DNA from: Sorangium cellulosum So0157-2
GTDB lineage: Bacteria > Myxococcota_A > Polyangia > Polyangiales > Polyangiaceae
Reading direction: 5' to 3'
Assembly: GCF_000418325.1 (NCBI RefSeq)
Contig: NC_021658.1
Coordinates: forward strand, 8,508,001 to 8,572,000
Length of the DNA: 64,000 bases
Shown here: positions 1-8,300 of the stretch, piece by piece
Layout: every line of letters begins with the position of its first letter
How positions within the stretch are numbered: the first letter of the stretch is position 1
Made by a program: the position numbers and the translations under genes
Notes under the pieces: generated by a model
What the model was told of the DNA's origin: nothing
Databases searched by the model: none
What the model saw: only the letters and a program-made list of their open reading frames with translations

Positions 1-488
1 AGCGGCAGCGCCGCGAAGGGCTCCGGATCCGTCAGCGCCCAGCCATCGTCCTTGCGCTCGAACGCCCGCGCCCCGTGGACGGCCAGGCGGTGATCCAGCA
101 GCGTGCCGGCCTCCGCGAGGCCGGGGATCGCGGCCAGGCGCCGGACGCGGACGCGCACGTCCACGCGCGCCGCCGCCTCGCCGGCCGGCGCGTGCGCGGC
201 GCCGATCACGATGACGTCGCACCTCGGCTTGCTCTGCGCGAGATCGCTCTCGACCTTGACGCTGCTGCGGTTGATCTCGCCGTGATAGACGTCCGAGAGC
301 ACGAGCTCGCCATCGGTCATGGCGGCAACGTGGGTGATCCGCGCGCCGTCGCCCTCGCCCGCGCCCTCGCCCGACGCGGCGCGCAGCTCGTAGCTCCCCC
401 GCGCGACGACGACATGCGATTCGTCGCCCCGAGCATCGACGATGTCGTACTCCAGCGCGGGAAACGGAGTGCGGTTCTCGAGCTCCAT
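1..488 (-). CDS. DUF2169 family protein, N-terminal part (runs off left edge)
   Basis: The frame starts at an ATG (486-488) and stays open to the window edge, giving about 162 residues of the amino half. It opens with MELENRTPFPALEYDIVD and contains ESDLAQSKPRCDVIVIGAAH followed by a proline, then an arginine-rich beta stretch and WALTDPEPFAALPL. This order (TPF opening, 'sDl..KpraDv.v.G.A.aP' centre, 'pepF' segment) is typical of DUF2169 proteins, which in Proteobacteria often lie in type VI secretion or VgrG/PAAR accessory loci. Its exact role is not known. The ribosome-binding site is weak. No secretion gene is visible on this side, so any link to type VI secretion rests on genes left of the window. 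Confidence 0.72.
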   Translation of the reverse strand, partial: MELENRTPFPALEYDIVDARGDESHVVVARGSYELRAASGEGAGEGDGARITHVAAMTDGELVLSDVYHGEINRSSVKVESDLAQSKPRCDVIVIGAAHAPAGEAAARVDVRVRVRRLAAIPGLAEAGTLLDHRLAVHGARAFERKDDGWALTDPEPFAALP

Positions 489-633
489 CGGGGCGGCGGC
501 AGGATACCCGACCGCTTCGGCGCGGAGCAAGGCCGCTCGGGGGCGGCGCGCGCAGCATCTTCGGTATCGCGTCGCGCGGCGCCTCAGGCGAGCCACCGCG
601 GCGCCGGTCGCAATGCCGCAATGCCGGGGCCCC

Positions 634-1605
634 TCAGGCGACCCACCGCAGCTCTCGATGAAATAGCTCGCCCTCGAGCGAATCCACGCTCAGGCCCGTG
701 TCCGCCGCCGCCTCGGCGCCCGCGATGAAGCTCGCCACCTCCCGGATGACGTGGCCGTCGCGGAGCACGCGCCGGTGGCCCAGCCCCTGCGTCTCGTGGA
801 GGCGCGCGCCCGGCCACGCGCCGGCCAGCGCGAGCCCCTCCTCGAACAGCACCTCCTGGTCGTGCCGATCGTGCACCACGAGCAGCTCGCCGCGCATCCG
901 AGGGGCGAGCAAGCGCCCGTCGAGCTCGCGCAGCGCGATGCCCGTCCGCGCCTCGATGCGCTCCTTCAGGCGGCGCTCGACGCGCGGATCCAGCCCGAAG
1001 AACGATACGAACGCCCCGATGAAGCGGTGCGGGTTGAGCGGCGGCGCGACGAACGCATAGCGATTCGCGCGCACGCCGCCCCGCTGCGCCAGGACCGCCG
1101 CCACGCCCCCGAGCGAGTGCGCCACGATCCCTTCGACGGGGCCAGCCGCGCGCGCGACGTGCGCGAGCGCGTCGGCGAGGTCGACAACCGTGGCGTCGGG
1201 CGCGGGGTGGTCGCCGTGACCGGGCGCGTCGAACGCCACGACCCGGAGCCCCGCCGCGAGCAGCCGCGGGACGAAGGCCGACAGCTGGCTCCCGCGCCCC
1301 TCCCACCCGTGCACCAGCAGCACCGCAGGATCGCCGGACCGCGGCCGAGGCGGGGTGAACGTCCACACCGGGATATCGCCCGCGCCGCTCGCCACGCGCG
1401 ACGGCGCCGCCCCGGCGAGCGCTTCACGCTCCCACGCCGGCCGCGCGTGGCGCCGGGGCGTCCTGTAGATCCGCTCGGCCCACTGCGCCGCCGCCTCCGG
1501 GGACAAGGCCCCCACCGCGCGCAGGCCGGCGCGCACCGCGAAGAGACGCAGATCAAACGACCGAACGTTCGTGCTATTTCTGGGTCCGACAGTCGCCTTG
1601 CTCAT
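634..1605 (-). CDS. alpha/beta-fold hydrolase
   Basis: A 323-residue protein with a classic alpha/beta hydrolase core. It has the oxyanion strand VLLVHGWEGRG, the strand-turn VVAFDAPGHGDHP, a nucleophile elbow IVAHSLGG (Ser nucleophile, with Ala where Gly is usual), an acid region LLVVHDRHDQEV, and a final GLGHRRVLRDG carrying the likely catalytic His. It most resembles small esterases or C-C hydrolases of unknown substrate. It sits 19 bp downstream of the TetR-type gene on the same strand, so the two probably form one transcript. A 10-bp perfect palindrome lies inside its first codons (1562-1571), so the real start could be a GTG further in. The first 25 residues do not look like fold residues. 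Confidence 0.85.
   Translation of the reverse strand: MSKATVGPRNSTNVRSFDLRLFAVRAGLRAVGALSPEAAAQWAERIYRTPRRHARPAWEREALAGAAPSRVASGAGDIPVWTFTPPRPRSGDPAVLLVHGWEGRGSQLSAFVPRLLAAGLRVVAFDAPGHGDHPAPDATVVDLADALAHVARAAGPVEGIVAHSLGGVAAVLAQRGGVRANRYAFVAPPLNPHRFIGAFVSFFGLDPRVERRLKERIEARTGIALRELDGRLLAPRMRGELLVVHDRHDQEVLFEEGLALAGAWPGARLHETQGLGHRRVLRDGHVIREVASFIAGAEAAADTGLSVDSLEGELFHRELRWVA
1562..1577 (-). promoter_or_regulatory. possible TetR operator, copy 2 (inside start of hydrolase gene)
   Basis: Read on the minus strand this is ATAGCACGAACGTTCG. It matches 15 of 16 bases of the site directly upstream of the TetR gene at 2231-2246. The core CGAACGTTCG is a perfect palindrome, the usual form of a TetR-family operator. 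It lies about 30 bp inside the annotated hydrolase frame. Either the hydrolase start is misplaced or the site acts within the gene. Confidence 0.4.
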
Positions 1606-1624
1606 GGTACCTCCGGTTGTCTCG

Positions 1625-2221
1625 TCAGCGCGCCGCCGCCGCGTCGCCGACCAGCCGATCGAACGCGGCGCGGGCGCGCTTCGCTGCTTTAGGGTCGCGG
1701 AGCAGCCTGCCCAGGATGTGAAAGCCGTACGCGATCGAGAACACCTCGAACGCGAGCTGATGCACGTCGAGGTCCTTCCGGAAGTGCCCCTCCTCGACGG
1801 CGATGCGCGCCGCGTGCGCGAGGGTCTCGATCCAGTCCTTCTGGGAGGCGACGAGCTTGTCGCGGGCCGGCCCGGGTTTGTCGTCGAGCTCGACGCTCGC
1901 GTGCAGAAACACGCAGCCGCCGGGCAAAAACGGCTGCTCGGTCCAGCGCAGCCAGCGCTCGAAGAGCGCCCGGACGCGCGGGAGCCCGCGCGGCTCGCGG
2001 AGGGCGGGGCTCACGACCACGTCCACGAAGCGGCTCGTCGCCTCGTCGAGCACGGCGAGCTGCATGTCCTCCTTGGAGCCGAAGTGCGCGAACAGGCCGC
2101 TCTTCGACATGCCCACCCGCTCGGCGAGCAGCCCGATGCTCAGGCCGTCGAGGCCGACCTCGCTGGCGAGCGACAGCGCCTCCGCCAGGATCGCCCTGCG
2201 GGTGTCCTCTCCTCTGGCCAC
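1625..2221 (-). CDS. TetR/AcrR-family transcriptional regulator
   Basis: A 198-residue one-domain regulator with a GTG start. Residues 5-50 form the TetR helix-turn-helix (RRAILAEALSLASEVG, then GLLAERVGMSKSGLFAHFGS followed by KEDMQLAVLD), ending in the conserved F-x-x-K/S-E-x-L pattern. The remaining helices (WLRWTEQPFLPGGCVF, LHASVELDDKPGPARD) resemble the C-terminal domain of TetR proteins that pair with alpha/beta hydrolases. The ligand is unknown. It lies between the ferredoxin and hydrolase genes on the same strand. A 16-base motif just upstream of its start recurs inside the hydrolase gene, which suggests autoregulation. Confidence 0.9.
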   Translation of the reverse strand: MARGEDTRRAILAEALSLASEVGLDGLSIGLLAERVGMSKSGLFAHFGSKEDMQLAVLDEATSRFVDVVVSPALREPRGLPRVRALFERWLRWTEQPFLPGGCVFLHASVELDDKPGPARDKLVASQKDWIETLAHAARIAVEEGHFRKDLDVHQLAFEVFSIAYGFHILGRLLRDPKAAKRARAAFDRLVGDAAAAR

Positions 2222-2230
2222 GAGGCGACG

Positions 2231-2246
2231 ATAGCACGACCGTTCG
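2231..2246 (+). promoter_or_regulatory. possible TetR operator, copy 1 (upstream of regulator)
   Basis: ATAGCACGACCGTTCG begins 10 bp upstream of the GTG start of the TetR gene. It is repeated with one mismatch, in the opposite orientation, at 1562-1577. The position and the partial dyad CGAcCGTTCG suit an autoregulatory operator. No binding evidence can be read from sequence alone. Confidence 0.4.
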
Positions 2247-2261
2247 CTTCGTCGAGCGTCG

Positions 2262-2480
2262 TCATCGTGCGCCCTCGCTCAGCCGGAGGGCGGCGCCGGG
2301 GCACACGGCGACCGCCTCCCGGACCGCCGCGTGCTGCTCCTCCGGCGGCTCGGCGTCGCGCACGATCACGATCCCGTCCTCCTGCTGATCGAAGACCGCG
2401 GGCGCGACCATCACGCATTGACCCGCGCCGCAGCACTTCTCGACGTCCGCGATCACCCTGAGCTTCGAACCGGTTTCCAT
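2262..2480 (-). CDS. ferredoxin, 3Fe-4S type, P450 redox partner
   Basis: A 72-residue small ferredoxin. Cluster ligands are Cys16 and Cys22 in KCCGAGQCVMVAP and Cys60 in AVAVCPGAAL. The residue where a fourth ligand would sit is Ala19, which is the pattern of 3Fe-4S (or easily converted) ferredoxins that serve actinobacterial and myxobacterial P450s. The stretch APAVFDQQEDGIVIV is the typical middle of this family. A GGAGAG ribosome-binding site precedes the ATG. It lies 39 bp downstream of the P450 gene on the same strand, so it is very probably that enzyme's electron donor. A ferredoxin reductase is not encoded nearby. Confidence 0.92.
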   Translation of the reverse strand: METGSKLRVIADVEKCCGAGQCVMVAPAVFDQQEDGIVIVRDAEPPEEQHAAVREAVAVCPGAALRLSEGAR

Positions 2481-2519
2481 GGGTCTCTCCGCTGCCGTCT
2501 CACGTCGCCTGGGTCATCG

Positions 2520-3734
2520 TCACCAGCGGACCGGGAGCCGCTCGATCCCGCCGACGAGCAGGCCCTCGCGGCGCGGCAGATCCCCCGGCACGACCGCGAG
2601 ATCGAGCGAGGGCAAGCGGCGCAGGAGCACGCTCAGCACGGTCTGCAGCTCGGTCCGCGCGAGCGCCTGGCCCACGCACGAATGGCCGCCCACGCCGAAC
2701 GCGATGTGCGGGTTCGGCGCGCGGCTCAGCACCATGTCGTCGGCCCGCTCGAAGGCCCTCTCGTCCCGGTTCGCCGCGGCCATGTTGCAGATGATCGTCG
2801 TGCCGCGCGGCACCTTCGTGCCCGACAGCTCGATGTCCTCGGTGATGAAGCGCGGCAGCCCGAAGCCCGCGTTGGCGTCGAAGCGGAGCGCCTCCTCCAC
2901 CGCGGTGCGGACGAGGGAGGGCTCGGCCACGAGCTGCTCCCAGCGCTTCCGGTCCGAGAGCAGCATGGCGACCATCTTGGCGATCATGTTCGAGGTGGTC
3001 TCGTGCCCGGCCACCAGGACGCCCTGCGCCGTGAGCAGGAGGACCTTTTCGCTGATCTGCTCTCCCTGGTCGGCGGCCCTGATCAGATCGCTGAGCAGGT
3101 CGTCCCCGGGCTGCGCGCGCTTCTTCGCGATATGGCCCATCAGGTACTCGGTGAACTCCGCCTGGGCCTCGTCGACCTCCGCCTGCGTGAACTGCGTCAG
3201 GGTGAGCATGGCGTTCGACCAGGTGGCGAGCTTGTCGCGCTCATCCACGGAGATGCCGAGGATCTCGGCGATCACCCAGACCGGCAAGGGGAAGGCGAGC
3301 TCGCTCACGAGGTCGGCGGGCGGGCCCTTCGCGACCATCGTGTCGATGAGCTGATTCGCCATCGCCTCGATGCTCTGCTGCATCGCGGAGATGCGCTTGA
3401 CGGTGAACCAACGGCTGATGAAGCGCCGCCATTTCTCGTGCTGCTCGCCGGCCGAGATCTCGGCCGCGGCCTCGCTCTCGAAGGCGCTGCCGCCCTCGTT
3501 CGCCGTGATCCTCGCCGCGCCCTCCTGGCTCAGGTTGCGGGTGAACCGCGGATCCGAGAGCACATGGCGCACGTCGTCATACCGCGTCACCAGCACCGCC
3601 TTGTCCCCGCTCGGCAGCCGGACATGGGCGACCGGACACCCCTTCCGGAGCTCCGCCCACTCCTCCGGCGGCTCCACGGCGTTCGGGGCGCGGAACGGAT
3701 ACTCCAGGACCTGATCGCTGCTGTCAGTGCTCAT
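2520..3734 (-). CDS. cytochrome P450
   Basis: A 404-residue soluble bacterial P450 of normal length. The I-helix oxygen-activation motif AGHETT is at residues 242-247, the K-helix ExxR at E281-R284, and the heme loop FGVGGHSCVGQALAR carries the axial Cys353. The N-terminal HVRLPSGDKAVLVTRYDDVR and GEQHEKWRRFISRWFT (C-helix) fit the actinobacterial CYP105/CYP107-like class. There is no membrane anchor. The substrate cannot be read from sequence. It heads a same-strand block P450, ferredoxin, TetR, hydrolase, with a GGGAGG ribosome-binding site and a dyad operator overlapping a likely -35 box just upstream, so it is probably inducible and catabolic or detoxifying. Confidence 0.96.
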   Translation of the reverse strand: MSTDSSDQVLEYPFRAPNAVEPPEEWAELRKGCPVAHVRLPSGDKAVLVTRYDDVRHVLSDPRFTRNLSQEGAARITANEGGSAFESEAAAEISAGEQHEKWRRFISRWFTVKRISAMQQSIEAMANQLIDTMVAKGPPADLVSELAFPLPVWVIAEILGISVDERDKLATWSNAMLTLTQFTQAEVDEAQAEFTEYLMGHIAKKRAQPGDDLLSDLIRAADQGEQISEKVLLLTAQGVLVAGHETTSNMIAKMVAMLLSDRKRWEQLVAEPSLVRTAVEEALRFDANAGFGLPRFITEDIELSGTKVPRGTTIICNMAAANRDERAFERADDMVLSRAPNPHIAFGVGGHSCVGQALARTELQTVLSVLLRRLPSLDLAVVPGDLPRREGLLVGGIERLPVRW

Positions 3735-3752
3735 CGAGACCTCCCGCCACGG

Positions 3753-3788
3753 GTTCTAAGGCCGTCGACTTACCAAGTCAAATGACTT
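3753..3788 (-). promoter_or_regulatory. promoter with overlapping dyad operator for the P450 operon
   Basis: A perfect inverted repeat AAGTCA-AA-TGACTT occupies 3775-3788. On the minus strand its inner part supplies a -35-like TTGACT (3781-3776), followed after 17 bp by TAGAAC (3758-3753) as a weak -10. The dyad would therefore block RNA polymerase when bound. The ATG of the P450 lies about 20 bp further on. The site does not match the motif near the TetR gene, so a different regulator may act here. Confidence 0.45.
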
Positions 3789-4119
3789 AATTCCTGATCC
3801 TCGCCAGGAAAGCGGGCCGGCCAGGCGACGCGGGCGAGGCGCTGCGTCAAAAATGTAACCACAATTACATTAATTCACAGCTGGAGCACCACCAAGGTGC
3901 ACGCCCTGTTACCGGGCGACGATCTCGGCTGGTTTCGGGATCGATCGAACCAGCGGGCGAGCTCTTGGCGCTCCGGCACGTTGTCGCAGCGCCTGCGCCA
4001 CCGAGCCATCGCCGCCCCGCATGAGCGGTCTCCAAGAGAAGACAAGATTCGTTCTGGCAGCAACCGCGGTCTCTAGAGCGACAAACGGGTTGAAACCGCC
4101 TGAAAAGCGCGGAACCTCG

Positions 4120-4186
4120 AACCGCCAAGCCGCCAAGAACACCAAGAAGAGAATCTCAACTTGGCGTTCTTGGTGTCTTGGCGGTT
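4120..4186. repeat. imperfect inverted-repeat element (CCAAGA-rich palindrome)
   Basis: The left arm 4120-4146 and right arm 4160-4186 are 27 bp each and match with three mismatches around a 13-bp loop. Each arm is itself built from short direct copies of (a/c)CGCCAAGA-like units. The element has lower GC than its surroundings. Similar CCAAGA/TCTTGG palindromes are known to me as dispersed intergenic elements in several bacterial genomes, so this may be a small non-autonomous mobile or REP-like element. It could also simply act as a transcript hairpin. Confidence 0.6.
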
Positions 4187-4390
4187 CATTTCTCGCTGGA
4201 ACAACGTGATCGGTGTTCTAGCGCCGCCCCATCGCCCACGTCGGTCAACGATCGTATGCGGATCGCACCGGCCGGCAGCTTCGCAGAGGCCGTGGCGCCC
4301 ACTCGGGCCGTGCCCATGGTGAAGAGGATCGGTCCTCTGCCGATGCCGCCGGACGCGCAGGGAGACATGGGTCCTGAAGCGAGACCTGGG

Positions 4391-4587
4391 CGACCGTCCT
4401 CTCAGCGGATTCCGCCACAGGAGACTCAGTCCGCTACAGCGGACACCTTCGACCCAAGTCCACGTGTGGAGCTCGCGAACTGACGTCGAAGCCGTCCCCC
4501 CGAGGTGCTCGCCAAGGGATGGCACACGGCCTGCTAGAGCCAAGTGATAGTCGCTATCGGGAACTCACACAAGGGAAGAAAGCCATG
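4391..4587 (+). repeat. duplicated 5' region, copy A (upstream of Cys-rich lipoprotein)
   Basis: This stretch aligns over its whole length with 5093-5302, upstream of the next gene. Shared blocks include GGATTCCGCC, CAGGAGACTCAG, CACGTGTG, CCGAGG, GCCAAGGG, ACACGGC and AACTCACACA, then a GGAAG ribosome-binding site and GCCATGTC at the start codon. It contains the hairpin GTCCGC-TACA-GCGGAC at 4429-4444. The two copies differ by scattered substitutions and a small indel, so the duplication is not recent. Confidence 0.75.
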
Positions 4588-5037
4588 TCGAAGAATCAGT
4601 ACGGTTGCATCCTCATCACCTCGATCATGGGCATCGGCCTCTCGCTGCTTCCGGGTTGCCAGGACGGGTTGGGGTCCACCCAGGCGGGCGTACACATCGC
4701 GGGCAGCGCGGGCAGCGCGGCTGAATCGCAGTTCGAGGACGGTCCCCTCGAGACTTCATCGTATGCGCTCGGGCTCGCCGCACACGCTGAAGGCAGCGGC
4801 GACGAGCTCGACGCCAGCCGGCCTGACCTCGAAGTCGGGAGCACGAGCCACGCGGCATCTGACGGATGCTGGGATTGGTGCACCGCAGGCTGCGACAGGG
4901 ATTTATCTTCGTGCGCATACAACTGCATCATACTGTGGGGCCACTACGACGACATGGGCCTCTTGGGCCAATGCATACAAGCCTGCTATCCAGGCTTCGA
5001 CAACTGCACAGAAAACTGCTTCTTCATGTGCGAATAG
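4585..5037 (+). CDS. small Cys-rich predicted lipoprotein
   Basis: A 150-residue protein starting at ATG 4585 behind an AAGGGAAG ribosome-binding site. Residues 1-25 are a lipoprotein-like signal (hydrophobic ITSIMGIGLSLLPGC, candidate lipid Cys25; Pro before the Gly is unusual). A low-complexity acidic linker follows to about residue 90. The last 55 residues hold ten cysteines arranged in CxxxC-type pairs (CWDWC, CAYNC, CIQAC, CTENC), suggesting a disulfide-locked helical hairpin or a metal-binding knot. No family is recognised. It shares its upstream region with the following giant gene, which suggests the two are co-regulated and work in the same place, probably the outer surface. Confidence 0.7.
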   Translation: MSKNQYGCILITSIMGIGLSLLPGCQDGLGSTQAGVHIAGSAGSAAESQFEDGPLETSSYALGLAAHAEGSGDELDASRPDLEVGSTSHAASDGCWDWCTAGCDRDLSSCAYNCIILWGHYDDMGLLGQCIQACYPGFDNCTENCFFMCE

Positions 5038-5092
5038 GCGCCCAAAGCCTCGATTGATCGCGGGAAACACAGGCCCCGAGGCCAGACTTGTA

Positions 5093-5302
5093 CGAGCGTC
5101 CTCTCTGGCGGATTCCGCCGCAGGAGACTCAGGCCGCCAGAGAGGACGCCCTCGACCCAGGCCCACGTGTGAAGCTCGCTGAATGATTGTCGAAACCGTC
5201 CACCCGAGGCGCGCGCCAAGGGCTGGAACACGGCTTGCCATAGGCTTGCCACAACCAAACAACAGCCGTTATCTAGAACTCACACATAGGAAGAGTGCCA
5301 TG
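5093..5302 (+). repeat. duplicated 5' region, copy B (upstream of giant M23-headed gene)
   Basis: Homologous to 4391-4587. It holds a 14-bp perfect inverted repeat, arms 5098-5111 (GTCCTCTCTGGCGG) and 5134-5147, with a 22-nt loop. Copy A has the same position occupied by a degenerate version. Because it follows the stop of the lipoprotein gene at 5037 by about 60 bp, it could act as a terminator for that gene, as a leader element for the next one, or both. Confidence 0.75.
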
Positions 5303-8300
5303 TCAACAGATAAGCCCAATCCCATCACTGAGGATCCGACCGCACGGGGCGCGCTGACCGTTGAGTCCAATGCTCTCGCCGCGCCGACGGATTGCGTGAC
5401 TGGCGAATTCGGCTGGCCGCTGGCCACCAATCCTTGCAGCGGCTTTCTCCATGCGCTGACCAGCGACTTTGGCTTCCGCAAGCCTCCGCAGAACTCGGCG
5501 AGCTCCAAACCGGGCACGAAGTATCATTTCGGCCTGGACTTTGGAGCGGCCAACGGCACTCCGATCTATGCCGTAGCCGACGGCATCGTCGACTATGTGA
5601 ACGACTGCAAATGCTTCACATCGTACGTCGCGGCGTATCACCCACAATGGGACATCACGACCCTGTACTACCACATGGAGATGATGAAGTGGAGCCCCAG
5701 AGAAATCGAGCTGATCAACTCCGACCTTCATACCGAGCACGTCCGCAAGGGTGATTTGATCGCCTGGGTAGGCACCGGCCACCTGGACCTCCGGGTGGTC
5801 AAGGGCAGACTCCAGAGGCAAAGGATCCGTCGTCCAGCAGGGGAGCCGGGGCCGCGGATCTACAAAACGGTTATTCCATACAACGCCAACGCCTATATCC
5901 ATCCCGCCAAGTACTACCCCTCGCAGAGGCAGGGGCAGATGACCGTCAGCCGCTCGGACATGAAAGTGCGTCTGGGGCGCTCAGGAGGATACCAGCAGGC
6001 CGACGCGCTCTGGAGTCACAGGGACGGTATCTACATCGATTTGACCGGCGAGGATGAGGTCTGGGTCAGCGCCCTGGTGCGGAACGAAAACAAGGATACC
6101 GCGGACGTCAAGGCGTTCCTGCGCCGCAGCGACGGCGTCGAGACCCTGCTACATCACTTCAACTACTTCGCAGGGACCTCCAAGGTGAACGAAACCATGG
6201 AGCTGGCCCTCGGCGCGGAGGTCGACAGCTTCGGACTTCACTCGGACCTCACCGGCTACGTCTCCCTGGACGGGAATCCAAACTCGGGACATCCGTCCCT
6301 CGACCGCTTCCACGTCAAGGTGCCGCAACGCTGGATTCCGGCCGACGGTAAGACTCACCAGGTGATCTTCGCCGCGACGGATTCGGGCGGTTCGACCGTG
6401 GTCGCGACCCTGCCGGTACGCCGGGCCGAGAGGTACAAGGTCCGCGTCACGCCGCTGAAGGAGGTGTACGACACGCCAGTCCCAGTCTTCTCTGTCGTTG
6501 CCCTCGACCACGCCACGGAGCTGCCGGTTCCGATCATGAACGAAGAACGACTCCAGGCTGAATTCAGCAATGGGCCGGCGTTTATTGAACAGCAGTGGGA
6601 AGGAAGCCTGAGCTACCTGGCGTGGCCCGTCTATCCGGTCATGGACAAAGGCACGTATGCCATGGATGTGGATGTCCTGAACATCAAGGACGGGCTCGTT
6701 GGCTCAGGCAACGCGCCGGTAGTCGTCGAGCGTCCGCCCCAGCCGCCGGACAAGATCGACCGCTGCGGCAACCGGATGGAGTGGCACTGGGATGGCTACG
6801 ACTGGGAGTGGAAGCTCCCGTTTGGCCCCATGCCCTGCTACCCCGACGACAACGCCAGCTCCTTCATCTCCGCCGGCGCTCAGCAAGGCACCGGTGAAGG
6901 GAAGGTGGCCGTGCTCAGCAATGGCTTCAATCAATCCATGGCCACGATGCTGAAGCAGGCAGGCGTCGCCGCCGAGCAGGTCCCGCTCGACTTCTCCCCG
7001 ACCATGGTCGATCGCTTCCCGGTGCTCTTCGTACCCAGCGGCGGCCTGGCGGGGCTCGCCCAGTCCGCCCAGATGAAAGAGCGGTTTGCCCGGTACGTGG
7101 AGGCGGGCGGCACCCTGATCGTCTTCGCTCAGCCGAGGGGCGCAGATCTCGCTCTCCTGCCCGGCGGTGAGGTGGCCGGCTACGGCTACGACGAGGATAT
7201 ATACTGCGTCTACCGCTCCGCCGGGATCGTCACCTTCGGTCCCCAGCTGATGGGGCAGGAGGAGGAGCTCGTCTCCTTCAACCTCGACGGCTTCTTCAGC
7301 CGAGTGCCCGAGGGCGCGACCGTGCTCCTCCGGCGGACCATCAGCGGCATGCCCGCGATGTTCACGTACAAATACGGCCAGGGGCACGTCCTCGCCTCCA
7401 GCTCCTACGCTGACCAGGCCCGGGCCATGGGCCAGGGTACGGCCGCTGAAGAAGCGCTGATCCGCGACCTGGCGGTCTGGGGGCTCAACCCGGACCGGAG
7501 CTATCCGATCACCAGCCGGGACAGGCCCTTCGATGTGCCCGTGACCCTGCAGAACAGCACGACCAGAGATGCGGCTTCTGTGGAGTACGAGCTCGTGGGC
7601 CCCGAAGGCGCCTCCTACGGGCGGCAGTCGACGCCGCTCAGCCTGCCCGCCGGCGGTACGGCCGACGTGCTCGTGCCCGTCCTCGTTCCGCCGGAGCTGG
7701 ACGACGCTGCGACGCCCACCTTCCCTGGCGTCTGGCGGCTCAGCGCCACGCTTGTGGACGCACAGGGCAAAGCGCTCGTCACGTTGCCGAACGCAGGGCT
7801 CTTCGGAGTGACTGTGTTTGAGGAGACCCCCGGCGGATTCCGCTACCAGGGGGAGCCATATGCCCTGCTCGTGACCAGTGAGTCCGAACGGTATCTATCG
7901 CACGAGCGGCCGGTCTTCACGTTCCATGTCTTCAATCACTCCGAAGAAGAGAAGACGTTCGACATCACGTGGGGCCTGGCGCGCCCTGACGCCTTCATGC
8001 GGTCGATCACCGTTCCCGCGCAGAGCGAAGGCACGATCACGTGGCAGGTGGGATCCGGGACGCAGGGTATGCACCGGCTTCGCGCCCGTATCCTGCTGGG
8101 CGGCCGGGTGGTGGGATGCGCAGAGCGCAGCGTCTGGCAGGTCCCCCCGGAGGCGGTCCTGAGACTGGTTCCCACTCGGCTGGCCTACCGGAAAGACGAG
8201 ACTGCCGCATTGACTCTCACCATCACGAATCGGGTCGGGCGCGCTTACGACGTGACGGGAACGCTGACCGTGAAGCGCGGGGACGGCCTGGAGGTGGCCA

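Larger units (their letters stand above)
3735..4584. other. intergenic region between P450 and Cys-rich lipoprotein genes
   Basis: No convincing gene is seen in these 850 bp. Apart from the P450 promoter they hold an AT-rich dyad AATGTAA-N6-TTACATT at 3852-3871 (7-bp perfect arms, striking in such GC-rich DNA), the inverted-repeat element at 4120-4186, and, from 4391, the first copy of a duplicated 5' region. Short open frames here lack codon bias and appear to follow the repeats. Confidence 0.6.

Noticed and set aside
4073..4543. A 156-codon minus-strand frame in the spacer before the Cys-rich lipoprotein.
   Set aside because: It reads through the inverted-repeat element and the duplicated 5' region; its similarity to a frame near 5100 follows from that DNA duplication, not from a protein family.
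4585..5037. The Cys-rich small protein as a lanthipeptide or other RiPP precursor.
   Set aside because: It has a lipoprotein signal and no modification enzyme nearby; the Cys pattern suggests disulfides.
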